Counted from the stretch's first letter, positions 1-8,589 are shown. The stretch is 64,000 nucleotides of DNA from Desulfovibrionaceae bacterium (GCA_910575755.1 CAJTFO010000005.1:1-64000); one strand, 5' to 3'. Notes: generated by a model from the sequence alone, not told the origin. A program made the numbers and translations.

Positions 1-216
1 ACCTATGCGAGTTGGCTGAACATGGTTGAAATCTGGTTTGGAATACTGACCCGTCAATCGTTACGCGGAGCAAGTTTTTCCAGTACACAGGCTCTCAGTG
101 AACATATCGCGGCTTTTGTTGAGGCATATAACCAAGATGCGCAGCCATTTGTCTGGAGAAAAAGAGAAGTCAAGGGATGCCAACTTAGAAATAATGCGCG
201 AAACTTTTGCAATTAG
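1..216 (+). pseudogene. IS630-family transposase, C-terminal fragment (cut by the window edge)
   Basis: The open frame enters from the window edge and ends at a TAG at 214-216. It encodes about 71 residues that read like the C-terminus of an IS630-type DDE transposase. ASWLNMVEIWFGILTRQSL holds the final catalytic Glu (VEIWF), and YNQDAQPFVWRKR resembles the usual family ending. The upstream catalytic Asp residues lie outside the window, so whether the full gene is intact cannot be seen. The coding end is only a few bases from the presumed element end at about 221, which is normal for these compact elements. Confidence 0.8.
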
Positions 217-221
217 ACACT
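1..221 (+). mobile_element. IS630-type element, right end
   Basis: The element runs from the window edge to about 221. Read outward to inward on the minus strand, its end is CTAGTGTCTAATTGCAAAAG. Nearly the same end occurs at 42123 beside an unrelated gene, which supports reading it as a terminal repeat. Directly to the right, at 222, a truncated IS256-type element begins. The junction is sharp. A TA dinucleotide, the usual IS630 target, lies at 221-222, but the intact IS256 sequence has TG at the equivalent place, so a simple TA insertion is not proven. Confidence 0.55.
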
Positions 222-407
222 AGCGGCTTTCCGGGAAAAAATCTCCTATGGCGTCCAGAAGGCCAGTACTCTTGTCCGAGACTATAAGCCGGACGCTCTG
301 AAGACCTCGCTGCTTCAAATAGCGGAAAAAGGCCCTCCAGCTTTCCGCGTCTTCACGACTGCCTTCCGCTACGCCGAGGATTTCACGATACCCTTCCTTG
401 TTGACCC
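222..407 (+). repeat. 186-bp perfect inverted repeat, left arm
   Basis: This stretch is the exact reverse complement of 1087-1272; I checked it by eye along its whole length and saw no mismatch. Both arms encode the same part of the IS256-type transposase, around the second catalytic Asp. The mirror relation is position x paired with 1494 minus x. The first mismatches are at 221/1273 and 408/1086. Confidence 0.9.
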
Positions 408-981
408 CGATGGCGACAAGGACCGACACCGACTGGACAACGCCTCCCCATGACCGCTTGAGCCATATCCCATCCACAAACATATAGGGATATATGCTCT
501 CCAGAGGACTGTTTCTCCATTCTTCGATGTTCTTGTAAATCTTCTGATTCAGCTCACTGATGGTGCTGGAACTGACCCTGCTGCCCCAAAGGGCCTCGGT
601 GATATCTTCCACACGGCGGACGGAAACACCGGCCAGATACATTTCGACCAGGGCCTCTTCCACAGAGCTTTCCCGCCTCCTGTACCGTTCGATAATGGCT
701 GTTTCGAAAGGCAGATTGCGAAGCTTGGGGATCTTCAGTTTCACTTCGCCGGAAGTAGTCTGCAAACTCCTCGTATAATGCCCTGCCCGGGTACTGGCCC
801 GTTCCGCGTTGCGCTCGTAGCGCCTTGCCTGGCAGAGATTGTCCGCCTCTGCCTCCAGCAGGCTGTTCAGGGTGTCTTCCACGCTCTCCCGAACGATTTC
901 CGATACATGCTTTTTGAGCTCTCCCTCGTTGACCTGGATGACGCGTCCTTCCTTTTTTCCGAAGTCCCTGCTACTCTCCAT
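222..981 (-). pseudogene. IS256-family transposase, N-terminal part (inverted segment)
   Basis: The frame encodes the N-terminal two thirds of an IS256-family (mutator-type) transposase. The ATG at 981 is preserved, with AAGGAG seven bases upstream; an earlier in-frame start at 1053 is less likely. The first catalytic Asp is in YMFVDGIWLK and the second in RLIVSDKSTG. The frame stops just after FFPESR, where the copy is cut at 222, so the catalytic Glu is missing. The remaining codons continue on the opposite strand at 1273-1706. As it stands the gene is broken. Confidence 0.85.
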
Positions 982-1060
982 AACGTGGCTCCTTTTTTTC
1001 GGATGGGTTCGTTTGCCAACAAAACTCTCACCGATTTGAGGAGCCACCTCCATTTTCCAA

Positions 1061-1080
1061 ATGTGCGAAACTTTCCTTAC
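1061..1080 (-). repeat. IS256-type terminal inverted repeat, left end
   Basis: On the minus strand it reads GTAAGGAAAGTTTCGCACAT and lies just outside the transposase start. It matches the right-end repeat at 1736-1755 at 15 of 20 positions, including a run of ten (TTTCGCACAT). Confidence 0.65.
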
Positions 1081-1086
1081 ACTACC

Positions 1087-1272
1087 GGGTCAACAAGGAA
1101 GGGTATCGTGAAATCCTCGGCGTAGCGGAAGGCAGTCGTGAAGACGCGGAAAGCTGGAGGGCCTTTTTCCGCTATTTGAAGCAGCGAGGTCTTCAGAGCG
1201 TCCGGCTTATAGTCTCGGACAAGAGTACTGGCCTTCTGGACGCCATAGGAGATTTTTTCCCGGAAAGCCGCT
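1087..1272 (-). repeat. 186-bp perfect inverted repeat, right arm
   Basis: This is the partner of 222-407. Recombination between the arms would flip 408-1086. The N-terminal coding part would then lie on the plus strand in frame with 1087-1706, restoring a complete transposase gene and both element ends in the correct order. Confidence 0.9.
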
Positions 1273-1706
1273 GGCAACGCTGTGTGGTACATTTTTACAG
1301 GAACATTTTGAATGCCGTCCCCACAGGTAAATCCAAAGTGGTTTCGACCATGCTGAAGGCCATCCACGCGCAAGAGGATAAAGAAGCCGCCCGTCAAAAA
1401 GCGGAACAGGTTTCCGCCAAACTCAAGGTGCTTCATTTGGAAAAGGCCGCTCGCATCCTCCAGGCGGGCGCGGAGGAGACTTTCTCTTTCTATGAGTTTC
1501 CGTCCAATCACTGGCGTCATATCCGAACAAATAACCCACTGGAGCGGCTCAATCGTGAAATTCGACGACGCACAAGAGTGGTGGGGAACTTCCCTGACGG
1601 CCAGTCGGCCCTGATGCTGGTCGCGGCTCGACTGAGATACCTCTCAGGGAAGAAATGGGGACTGGAACGGTATATCAACATGAAAACTTTCGGCGAACTC
1701 GACTGA
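1087..1706 (+). pseudogene. IS256-family transposase, C-terminal part
   Basis: This frame begins inside the transposase at GVNKEGYREIL and repeats the same 62 codons found at the end of the minus-strand part. It then continues through WQRCVVHFYRNIL (the C-x2-H signature) and NNPLERLNREIRRRTRV (the catalytic Glu) to a TGA at 1704-1706. It has no start codon of its own with a ribosome site. Joined to codons 1-252 of the minus-strand part, it would give a transposase of about 397 residues from the ATG at 981, the normal IS256 length. Confidence 0.85.
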
Positions 1707-1735
1707 GGGAAGCATCTAACCGATTGAGCCACTCT

Positions 1736-1755
1736 ATGTGCGAAAAATTCTGGAC
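1736..1755 (+). repeat. IS256-type terminal inverted repeat, right end
   Basis: It reads ATGTGCGAAAAATTCTGGAC, 30 bases after the transposase stop codon. The IS1-like reading frame on the other strand is cut immediately beyond it. Confidence 0.65.
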
Positions 1756-1756
1756 G

Positions 1757-2038
1757 TTACCTATCACGGACAATACGCTTTCCAGCCGCAAAATTTCGTA
1801 CCCAGCGTAAAACAGCGGGAGTTGAAACATGAAACAGTCGGGCAATGGCAGGCAGGGACAGGCCCATTGTAGAAAGCGTAACAACAAGAGCTTTTTCATG
1901 TGCCGGACGGCCTCTTGGTGTAGTGCGAGTAAATTGGAATTCACACTCCTTGCAAGGATACCTTTGTTTCCCCAGAACTTTTCCATTTCGATATACCGCG
2001 CCGGCATGACACTTGGAGCAGTTGGGCTTTGCTTCCAT
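1757..2038 (-). pseudogene. IS1-like transposase N-terminus, truncated by the IS256 element
   Basis: The frame encodes 93 residues. They hold a zinc-ribbon pair (CSKC and CKEC, about 19 residues apart) and then a helix-turn-helix region around LSLPAIARLFHVSTPAVLRW. This is the N-terminal arrangement of InsA-like and single-frame IS1-like transposases. The catalytic part is absent: the reading frame meets a stop two bases outside the IS256-type right end, so insertion of that element probably cut the gene. The ATG at 2038 follows a purine-rich GAGGA. A short stand-alone InsA protein has similar length, so an InsA-type frame without its InsB is the alternative. Confidence 0.65.
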
Positions 2039-2483
2039 GTTGTCCTCTTCGAGGAGGCATAAGATGTTTACATTATATTGTTAATACTCTCTGCATAAAG
2101 AACTCCTTGACTGAAGTATGTCATTATAGCATTTTTTATGCAATACTCTCTTTTTTTCCTTGTCAACCTCCACCTATAAAACTCTTGCTAGTAAAAAAAG
2201 TTTTTGCTATTGGTTTGTCGTAGTCATAAAAACGGAATAGCGTAAGAGGAATATTCAACTTTCTCTGGATAATTACTTGATTTTGCAGAAGAAATTGAAT
2301 TTTCTCAGCCAGTTGGCTTGCCCCAAAAATCCCTTCTTTTGTATATCGCGCGCCTTGCCAGTGACGACAACAAAATAAAAGGGAGCATTACCATACACAT
2401 GTTTTCTTGAAAAATATATACTAGTTCAATATAGAATATAAATCCTTGGAAGGGTAACACTCTCTTTTTATACAGGACATCCC
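2039..2483. other. AT-rich stretch without recognisable genes
   Basis: About 445 bases are clearly richer in A+T than the surrounding chromosome. The short open frames look random. No tRNA, strong hairpin or repeat shared with the rest of the window was seen. It lies between IS debris and the first chromosomal gene and probably belongs to the same imported or decayed patch. The promoter of the next gene should be near its right edge, but I cannot pick convincing -35/-10 boxes. Confidence 0.4.
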
Positions 2484-3044
2484 ATGCAAAAACTGCACAA
2501 GGGCTTCCGGTATTATTTCGAATGCTGGCGGGCGCTTTTCCCTTGCCGACGTGCGTTGCGCTGGCGCGGAACATGGCTGCAAAACGAGTACTGCCGCGAC
2601 TGCCAGTATTGTTGCGGTCCGCAGGATTCCAATGAGCCCTTTCCCATGGCCCTGCTGCCCACCCAGATTCATCCCGGTCTCAGCGACAACTTCTATATGC
2701 TCAATGCGGATACCGCCTATCTGGACGCCCGCGGCTGCAAGGCAAGCACGGATCACGGCTGCCGCCTTGAACTTGCGCAACGGCCCGTTTCCTGCGGGCT
2801 TTTCCCCCTGGTGCCGGCCAACGGCGGCCTGTATCTCTACAAAATCTGTCCGGCCGTTCTCTTTACGCCATTGAGTGATCTGGCTGATCTGGGCCTGGAG
2901 GCCGCCCGCTGGCTGACGGGATTTACTCTGATGGATCTACGCCATATTTCTCTGGACATTCCAGCCCAAACACTGGCGGAACGTTATATTTCGCTGAACA
3001 TCAGCCTGTTTGACCTAAACGGCGTGGAACTGCGCCTTGACTGA
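2484..3044 (+). CDS. Cys-rich YkgJ-like protein (CxxCxxCC cluster)
   Basis: This encodes a 186-residue soluble protein. Residues near 37-44 form a C-x2-C-x2-C-C cluster (CRDCQYCC), followed by further Cys residues and a RPVSCGLFPL segment. That pattern is typical of the YkgJ/UPF0153 family, thought to bind zinc or an iron-sulfur cluster, with no established reaction. The start ATG at 2484 has AGGA nine bases upstream. It lies about 280 bases before the ferredoxin-nitroreductase on the same strand, but a shared role is not shown. Family membership is inferred from the Cys pattern and the RP-x2-C-x2-FP motif. Confidence 0.6.
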   Translation: MQKLHKGFRYYFECWRALFPCRRALRWRGTWLQNEYCRDCQYCCGPQDSNEPFPMALLPTQIHPGLSDNFYMLNADTAYLDARGCKASTDHGCRLELAQRPVSCGLFPLVPANGGLYLYKICPAVLFTPLSDLADLGLEAARWLTGFTLMDLRHISLDIPAQTLAERYISLNISLFDLNGVELRLD

Positions 3045-3323
3045 GCCGCTTCCCCAGAGAGGATGACCACTACTGTGGATGCGCAAGGGCGTATTGATCT
3101 GCCGGAAATAGGCTCCCTGTCTGTGGGCGATCTGCGCAGCAAGCTGGCGGCTAACAGCAATCGGCAGGGCGGGCGACCAGATTCTGGCGCTGCCCAGGGT
3201 GGAATCCAAGAACATACAGGCTGTCAAAGATATTTCTCAAGTGCTTATGCAGGTGGCTGTTTCCACGGGCGCGGTGCTCGGGCTGCCTTTTCCTGCAATA
3301 ACCCGCCAGCGAAGGAGCTTGGA

Positions 3324-4157
3324 ATGCTGCATTTCAGCGTCGATACAAAAGCATGTGTTTCCTGCGGCCGCTGCGCCGAGGATTGTCTGCCTCAAGTCAT
3401 CCAGATGGAGGGAAAGTATCCGGCTATTCCCAATGAGGAACACTGCATGCGTTGCCTGCATTGTCTGGCCGTCTGCCCCACTGGGGCCATTTCCATTCTG
3501 GGATGCAACGCGGCGGAAAGTAAGCTGTTGAAAGGCAATCTTCCCACGCCGGAACAGATGGCCACCCTGATGAAAGGCCGCCGCTCCGTACGCAGCTATA
3601 AAAAGGAAAATGTAAACCCCGCCCTGCTCCGCCGGGTGCTGGACGTGGCGGCTCACGCGCCCACTGGCGTCAACGCGCGCCGACTGTGGGTAACGGTTAT
3701 TGACGACACTACATGTATGGACGCCTTCCGGGAGGAAGTCTATCAGCACCTGGAAGATTTGACGCGCACAAACCGCATGCCGGAAAATCCGCGCCGCCAG
3801 TTTTTTGCCAGCGCGCCGGAACTCTGGCGCAAGGGGCTGGATCCCATTTTCCGGCACGCACCCCATTGTGTTCTGATCTCCAATGCCAAGGACGCTCCCT
3901 GCCGGGAACAGGATGGGTTGATCTATCTTTCGTATTTTGAACTCATGGCCCAAAGCTGCGGCCTGGGCACGGTCTGGTGTGGCCTGCTTTACTGGTGTTT
4001 GCGGCTGGTACTGCCTGAACTTATCCCCAGGCTGGGCATTCCGGAAAGCCACGAACTAGGCTATGCCATGCTGTTTGGCGCTCCAGCGGTACAGTATCAG
4101 CGTACGGTGGAACGCGGTGCGGCAGAGGTTCACCACACAATCTGGCCCGCACGATAA
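3324..4157 (+). CDS. Ferredoxin-nitroreductase fusion (2x[4Fe-4S] plus FMN nitroreductase)
   Basis: This encodes 277 residues. Residues 1-65 hold two 4Fe-4S motifs (CVSCGRCAEDC and CMRCLHCLAVC), each followed by a distant Cys-Pro. Residues about 85-275 form a nitroreductase domain beginning with the FMN-binding RRSVRSYKKENV and ending with the LFGAP type of motif. Such fusions pass electrons from ferredoxin-like clusters to FMN to reduce an unknown substrate. The start at 3324 is chosen because AAGGAG stands eight bases upstream and translation begins directly at the ferredoxin domain; an upstream in-frame ATG at 3063 adds sequence unlike any domain. A weak hairpin with a T-rich tail (4340-4360) may end transcription. 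Confidence 0.85.
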   Translation: MLHFSVDTKACVSCGRCAEDCLPQVIQMEGKYPAIPNEEHCMRCLHCLAVCPTGAISILGCNAAESKLLKGNLPTPEQMATLMKGRRSVRSYKKENVNPALLRRVLDVAAHAPTGVNARRLWVTVIDDTTCMDAFREEVYQHLEDLTRTNRMPENPRRQFFASAPELWRKGLDPIFRHAPHCVLISNAKDAPCREQDGLIYLSYFELMAQSCGLGTVWCGLLYWCLRLVLPELIPRLGIPESHELGYAMLFGAPAVQYQRTVERGAAEVHHTIWPAR

Positions 4158-4182
4158 GAGATATGACTTTCATCTACACAAA

Positions 4183-4337
4183 GGGGAGCTTGCGCTCCCC
4201 CAGATTGATGACAAACCGCGTTTTGCGCCGTCTGAGCCGCCAAGGCAACTTGAAAGGCGCGAAAAGCAGTCGGTTACGGCGCGGCAAAGGCGCGACAGGC
4301 TTCTGATTCTCAAGGTTGCTGACCTTTGTCAGCAGCC
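4183..4337 (+). repeat. Intergenic mosaic repeat, family C, copy 1
   Basis: The unit opens with a hairpin (GGGGAGC, loop TTGC, GCTCCCC), continues with CAGATTGATGACAAACC, carries GCCGCCAAGG in the middle, and closes with a second hairpin (GGTTGCTGAC, loop CTTT, GTCAGCAGCC). The same order occurs at 36081-36249 and, reversed, at 50352-50472. It sits between the convergent nitroreductase and cheA genes. Confidence 0.7.
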
Positions 4338-4362
4338 TCGGGGAGTTTGATTCCCCTTTAGT

Positions 4363-7350
4363 TTACTGCTTGGCCGCAACAGCGCACGGCTGCTGCTTGG
4401 TCTGATCAGCGCCGGGCACGATACTTGACGCTTTGGATGTGGACATAAGGTAGATCTCATGAGGATCCAGAATAAGGATCACGGAACCGTCACCCATGAT
4501 GGTGGCCCCGGAAATGCCCTTGAGATCCCCCAGATAGGCGCCCAGCGGCTTGATGACTATTTCCTGGCGCTCCAGAAGCTGATCCACCACCAGCCCCAGG
4601 CGGCGTTCATTGTCGTGGATAACCACCACAGACAATACTTCCGGCAAAGGTTCAGTGTGCGGAAGACCGAGCATTTCGGAAAGCTCCACAATACCCAGCA
4701 CTTCACCACGCAGGGTAACAGCCTTGCGCCCCTTGACATCAGTGAGACGTTCAGCTTCGATCTTGGTGGTTTCCGACACGGCATCCAGCGGGATGGCGTA
4801 CATCTGGCCCGACACATTGACCATCAGGGCGTCGATGATGGCCAAGGTCAGCGGCAGGCTCAAGGTGAATCGTGTGCCTTTGCCTACTTCGGAATTGGTG
4901 CTGACGCTGCCTTTCAGGTTTTTGATGTTGGTTCGCACCACATCCATGCCCACACCGCGTCCCGAAATATCCGTGATTTTTTCAGCGGAGGAAAAGCCGG
5001 GCGCGAAAATCAGCTCCATGGCTTCGCGATCATCCAACTGCGCCGCTTCCTCGGGTGTGACAATTCCCTTGCGGATGGCAACTTCGCGCATTTTGTCAGG
5101 GTCGATGCCTTTGCCGTCGTCCTCAATTTCTATGGCCACGGAATTGCCTTTATGAAAAGCGCGCAGAGTGACCTTGCCCTTGGCCGGCTTGCCGGCGGCA
5201 ATGCGCACATCTTCCGGTTCAATGCCGTGATCCACTGAATTACGGATCAAATGCACCAGAGGATCACCGATGACTTCCACCACGCTCTTGTCCAGTTCGG
5301 TTTCCTCACCTTCCATGATGAGATCCACTTCCTTGCCACTTTTGCGTGACAGGTCACGAACCAGGCGGGGAAAACGCGAAAAAACAGAGGAGACAGGCAC
5401 CATGCGGACTTTCATGATGGTGTCCTGCAAATCATCGGAAATACGGGCCATGGCATAGGTCGTTTCTGACAGGCTCTGGGCTACTTCCGAAATATTGATG
5501 TTATCGCCGCCCTCAAGGGAACGGGCGATAAGGGTATATCGGTTACGGTTGATGATCAGCTCGCCAATAAGGTTCATCAGATGGTCCAGGCGCTCATGAT
5601 CCACGCGAATGGTTGACGAACTCTTGTGCGTTTCATTGGCCTGCGCGGCTGCCGGTTTGGCGGCGGGAGCCGCAGCGGCTTTCTTGGGCGCGGCCGCCGG
5701 CTGGGCAGACGTGGGGGCCGGTTTGGGAGTCTGCACGGCAGGCGCGGGCTTGTCCTCCACGACAGGCGCGGGAGCAGGTTGCGGCTTGTCCGCTGCAACC
5801 TTGGCCGGCGTCGGGGCGGCGGGAAGCCTTTGCTCTTTCGGCGCGTCGGGTTTGGAATCCACCGCCCCGGCTTCGGCAGCCGCGGCGATCTTGCCTTCAT
5901 TCAGAATTTTCTGCACCATATCGTCAATGATGCCCACTTCCTGATTCAGCAGATCCACCATCAAGCCGAAGTCAATGCCACTGCGGCGTCCCTGATCCAC
6001 AATGCCCGCCGTGCGTTCGGCATAGACCTTGATCTCAGTCTGGCCCATAAAGCTGCAGGCGTTTTTAATGGCATTGAGGCAACGGTATACGGCATCAATA
6101 GAATCTTTGTGGCTGCCGTCTTTTTGCAGCGTCGCCAGCGCGGCGTGAATAATTTCAATCTGCTGGCGTACTGTCACCCGAAAAACATCGGCATCATCGC
6201 CCTCAGCGCCAGCCGCAATGATGGTGGGATTGACCACCTCCACCGACGCAGCCTGCGGGCTTTCGGCCTGCGTAGCGCGCCCTTTGCCCTGCGTGTCGCC
6301 GTTCTGGGCCGCCAGCAGTTCTTCAGGCAGGGAAACGACGCCGCCGGCCAGAGCCTGCTGCAACTGTTTGATAACCGGGCTGGTGTCAAAAGGTGTGGTG
6401 CGTCTGCTGGCGATATCAATTTTCTGCACCAGACCTTCCATTACGTCCACAACCAGCAAAAGCAGGTCTATAAGCTCGTGACTGGGCGTAATTTTTCCCT
6501 GCCGCACGTTATTGAGCAGGGTTTCGGCCTCATGGGTCAGGGCATTCAGGTCAGTGTAGCCAATGATGCCACTGTTACCCTTCATATTGTGGAAAAAGCG
6601 GAAAAGGTCGTTGACCAGATCATCCCGCCCGGTGGGATTTTCTTCCAGCTCAAGCAGGCCATCGTTCAGATTGGCGATGATTTCATAAGATTCATCAATA
6701 AAATCTTTAAGATGACCTTCACCAAAGGCAGTGAGCGCGTATGGCTCAATGCAGGGCAAAGCGGCGACCCATTCCTTGGTGCTCATGCCTTGGGCGGCAT
6801 CCGCCTCATCCACCTTTTCCTCGTTCCGTGCCGAAGACGCAGCAGTCTCCGGGGCGGCTTCAGTGCGGTCAGCCTGAATCGGCTGACCGGCCGGGGTGGC
6901 GTCAGCATCTTCAACCGGGACGGCAGGCTCAGGCTGCGGCGTGGCAGGCGCGCTTTCACCGGCCATAATGGCGTCGATCTGCGCCATTATATGCTCAATT
7001 TCAACATCGCCTTCGGCATTGGAGGCTTCGAGGTTGTCGATCATCTGGCGCAGGGCGTCCGTGGAGGTCAGGATCACGTCCATGATCTCCGAGGTTACTA
7101 CCATGCTGCCTTTGCGCAGTTCGTCCAGAATATTTTCAGATTTGTGCGCCAGCTGATTGATCCGGTTCAAACCCAAAAAACCGGAAGCTCCCTTCAGGGA
7201 GTGCATGGGGCGGAAGATATCGTTCAGTAAAGCCAGATTGTCCGGAGTTTTTTCAAGTTCCAGCAGATTAGGTTCAATGGTTTCAAGGTGTTCCTTGGCT
7301 TCAGTGATAAAATCCGCGAAAAGTTCAGGATCAAAAAATTCCTGGCTCAT
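4363..7350 (-). CDS. cheA: Chemotaxis histidine kinase CheA with three Hpt-like domains
   Basis: This encodes 995 residues from the ATG at 7350, which has a better-spaced GAAGG than the ATG two codons earlier. Hpt1 carries His50 (MHSLKG) and Hpt2 carries His254 (FFHNMKG). A third Hpt-like bundle at about 385-485 has Asn426 where His should be. An Ala/Pro/Lys linker (about 490-575) precedes the dimerisation domain, the ATPase domain (NSVDHGIE; DDGKGID; GRGVGMDVV) and a C-terminal CheW-like domain. There is no receiver domain. It autophosphorylates in receptor arrays and passes phosphate to CheY and CheB. It is the last gene of the che operon, after cheY. Confidence 0.95.
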   Translation of the reverse strand: MSQEFFDPELFADFITEAKEHLETIEPNLLELEKTPDNLALLNDIFRPMHSLKGASGFLGLNRINQLAHKSENILDELRKGSMVVTSEIMDVILTSTDALRQMIDNLEASNAEGDVEIEHIMAQIDAIMAGESAPATPQPEPAVPVEDADATPAGQPIQADRTEAAPETAASSARNEEKVDEADAAQGMSTKEWVAALPCIEPYALTAFGEGHLKDFIDESYEIIANLNDGLLELEENPTGRDDLVNDLFRFFHNMKGNSGIIGYTDLNALTHEAETLLNNVRQGKITPSHELIDLLLLVVDVMEGLVQKIDIASRRTTPFDTSPVIKQLQQALAGGVVSLPEELLAAQNGDTQGKGRATQAESPQAASVEVVNPTIIAAGAEGDDADVFRVTVRQQIEIIHAALATLQKDGSHKDSIDAVYRCLNAIKNACSFMGQTEIKVYAERTAGIVDQGRRSGIDFGLMVDLLNQEVGIIDDMVQKILNEGKIAAAAEAGAVDSKPDAPKEQRLPAAPTPAKVAADKPQPAPAPVVEDKPAPAVQTPKPAPTSAQPAAAPKKAAAAPAAKPAAAQANETHKSSSTIRVDHERLDHLMNLIGELIINRNRYTLIARSLEGGDNINISEVAQSLSETTYAMARISDDLQDTIMKVRMVPVSSVFSRFPRLVRDLSRKSGKEVDLIMEGEETELDKSVVEVIGDPLVHLIRNSVDHGIEPEDVRIAAGKPAKGKVTLRAFHKGNSVAIEIEDDGKGIDPDKMREVAIRKGIVTPEEAAQLDDREAMELIFAPGFSSAEKITDISGRGVGMDVVRTNIKNLKGSVSTNSEVGKGTRFTLSLPLTLAIIDALMVNVSGQMYAIPLDAVSETTKIEAERLTDVKGRKAVTLRGEVLGIVELSEMLGLPHTEPLPEVLSVVVIHDNERRLGLVVDQLLERQEIVIKPLGAYLGDLKGISGATIMGDGSVILILDPHEIYLMSTSKASSIVPGADQTKQQPCAVAAKQ

Positions 7351-7419
7351 AACCATACCTTCGTTTAGCTGAAAAACCAGTAATGCCCCACAGGGAGCGC
7401 ATACTGCTTTCCTTATCGG

Positions 7420-7788
7420 CTAGCCAAGAAGCATCTTTATATTTCGAACCATTTTTTCCGGCTGGGCTGGTTTGACCATGTACAGATTGGCGCCCAGACT
7501 CATGCCGGTCTGGATGTCCTGCTCCTGCCCTTCGGTGGAAAGCACGATAATGGGGATATCTTTATAGGCATCCTGCATGCGGATGGTCTTGATGAACGTG
7601 AAGCCGTCCATGCGCGGCATGTTGACGTCGGAGACGATCAAATCCACGGGGGCAAGGCTGTACAGCTTTTCAATGGCATCCAGGCCGTCTTCGGCTGTAC
7701 TGACCTTGAAGCCCTCGGATTTGAGCACAAAGGCCACCAGGTTGCGGATGGTCTTGGAGTCATCAACGACCATGATGTGTTTAGTCAT
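7420..7788 (-). CDS. cheY: CheY-type response regulator, single receiver domain
   Basis: This encodes 122 residues, one receiver domain with nothing attached. The acidic pocket is Asp9/Asp10 and the phosphoacceptor Asp54 (VSDVNMPRMDG). The switch Ser/Thr is in VLSTEG and the conserved Lys in MVKPAQ. The start at 7788 is preferred over 7809 because the family begins MTKHIMVVDD and an AGGA lies upstream. It stands between cheW and cheA, 63 bases before cheA, so it is the probable output regulator acting at the flagellar switch. No cheZ, cheX or cheC is present in the window. Confidence 0.92.
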   Translation of the reverse strand: MTKHIMVVDDSKTIRNLVAFVLKSEGFKVSTAEDGLDAIEKLYSLAPVDLIVSDVNMPRMDGFTFIKTIRMQDAYKDIPIIVLSTEGQEQDIQTGMSLGANLYMVKPAQPEKMVRNIKMLLG

Positions 7789-7923
7789 AATTTTGTTCCT
7801 GTCCGTCATCTTGTGGCTATTACGAATAATGCGCCAACTATCCGTCTATACTAGTAAGTCTTTGCCGCTTTTGCAAGTGGATATTGACTGTGTGTCCGTG
7901 TCTATCATCACCAATCAGTCGTG

Positions 7924-8589
7924 TCAGGGGGCAAGCATTTTTTGTATAATCATATCCGGAGCAAGAATGCCGCATACACGGTCATTAATATCGGCTATTG
8001 CGCATAAGAAATCGGCATTGGCCCCCAACTGGGCTTCAACATTCCAGATTATTTTATTTTGTTCAACAATATGCATGCTCTGAATTCTGTCGGTAATTAA
8101 ACCTAATTGCATCTGCTCTGAAGAGTGAATAATAATGAAGCTTTGCGTTGTGTACCGATACGTCCTTTCCTGGGTAAGCAGGGCATCCAGATGGAGCAAA
8201 GGGGTCACACGCCCGCGCAGATTGATAACCCCGGCCACAAAAGGCGGCGCCAAAGGCAGTCTGACCGGAGGCATATACCGCAGCACTTCCTGAATCGCCG
8301 TCACAGGCAAGAGAAAAAGCTGCCCGCGCACGAAAAAAGAAACCATCTGCACCCGGGCCTCGTTGCGCAGCCTGTCCCGCAACGAAATCTGAGGCTCCGC
8401 TTCATGCGCCGCCTCCGCGACAGACAACGCGGCATCCGGTTCGAGCACGGGCAGGCCCGCCAGGGCGTCCGCGCCGAGATATTTCTGAACAAATGCCTGC
8501 TCCGCCTCGCTCAGCCCCCCCGGCGTCCGGTGAACATCAGGAATCTCAAAGCACTGATCAGCAAAATATTCTTCTGGCGTCTTTACCAT
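7924..8589 (-). CDS. cheW: CheW-domain adaptor with N-terminal extension
   Basis: This encodes 221 residues. The last 140 or so form a CheW domain (VSFFVRGQLFLLPVTAIQE, and the VAGVINLRGRVTPLL signature). The first 75 are an acidic, Ala-rich extension without known motifs. CheW couples receptors to CheA. The ATG at 8589 overlaps the end of the ParA-like gene by seven bases, so the two are probably translated together. ParP proteins of polar chemotaxis systems combine a ParA-interaction region with a CheW-like domain; the pairing here suggests that role, but the extension does not prove it. Confidence 0.88.
   Translation of the reverse strand: MVKTPEEYFADQCFEIPDVHRTPGGLSEAEQAFVQKYLGADALAGLPVLEPDAALSVAEAAHEAEPQISLRDRLRNEARVQMVSFFVRGQLFLLPVTAIQEVLRYMPPVRLPLAPPFVAGVINLRGRVTPLLHLDALLTQERTYRYTTQSFIIIHSSEQMQLGLITDRIQSMHIVEQNKIIWNVEAQLGANADFLCAIADINDRVCGILAPDMIIQKMLAP

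Larger units (their letters stand above)
222..1755. mobile_element. IS256-type element rearranged by an internal inversion
   Basis: Two pieces of one element lie head to head. Element positions 1-859 run on the minus strand from 1080 down to 222, and positions 674-1342 run on the plus strand from 1087 to 1755. Together they reconstruct a 1342-bp element, a normal IS256 size. Six bases (1081-1086) separate the pieces. The terminal inverted repeats are at 1061-1080 and 1736-1755. No target duplication can be recognised because one flank is lost in the rearrangement. Confidence 0.75.

Noticed and set aside
3063-3323. Possible N-terminal extension of the nitroreductase, or a broken gene (TTTVDAQGRIDLPEIGSLS)
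   Set aside because: The real start at 3324 has a strong ribosome site. The upstream stretch has protein-like segments in two frames (also AVKDISQVLMQVAVSTGAV), which may be frameshifted debris, but I cannot name a family or prove it was coding.
5626-7230. Long open frame opposite cheA
   Set aside because: Arg/Gly-rich antisense of the Ala/Pro linker and Hpt domains; no ribosome site.
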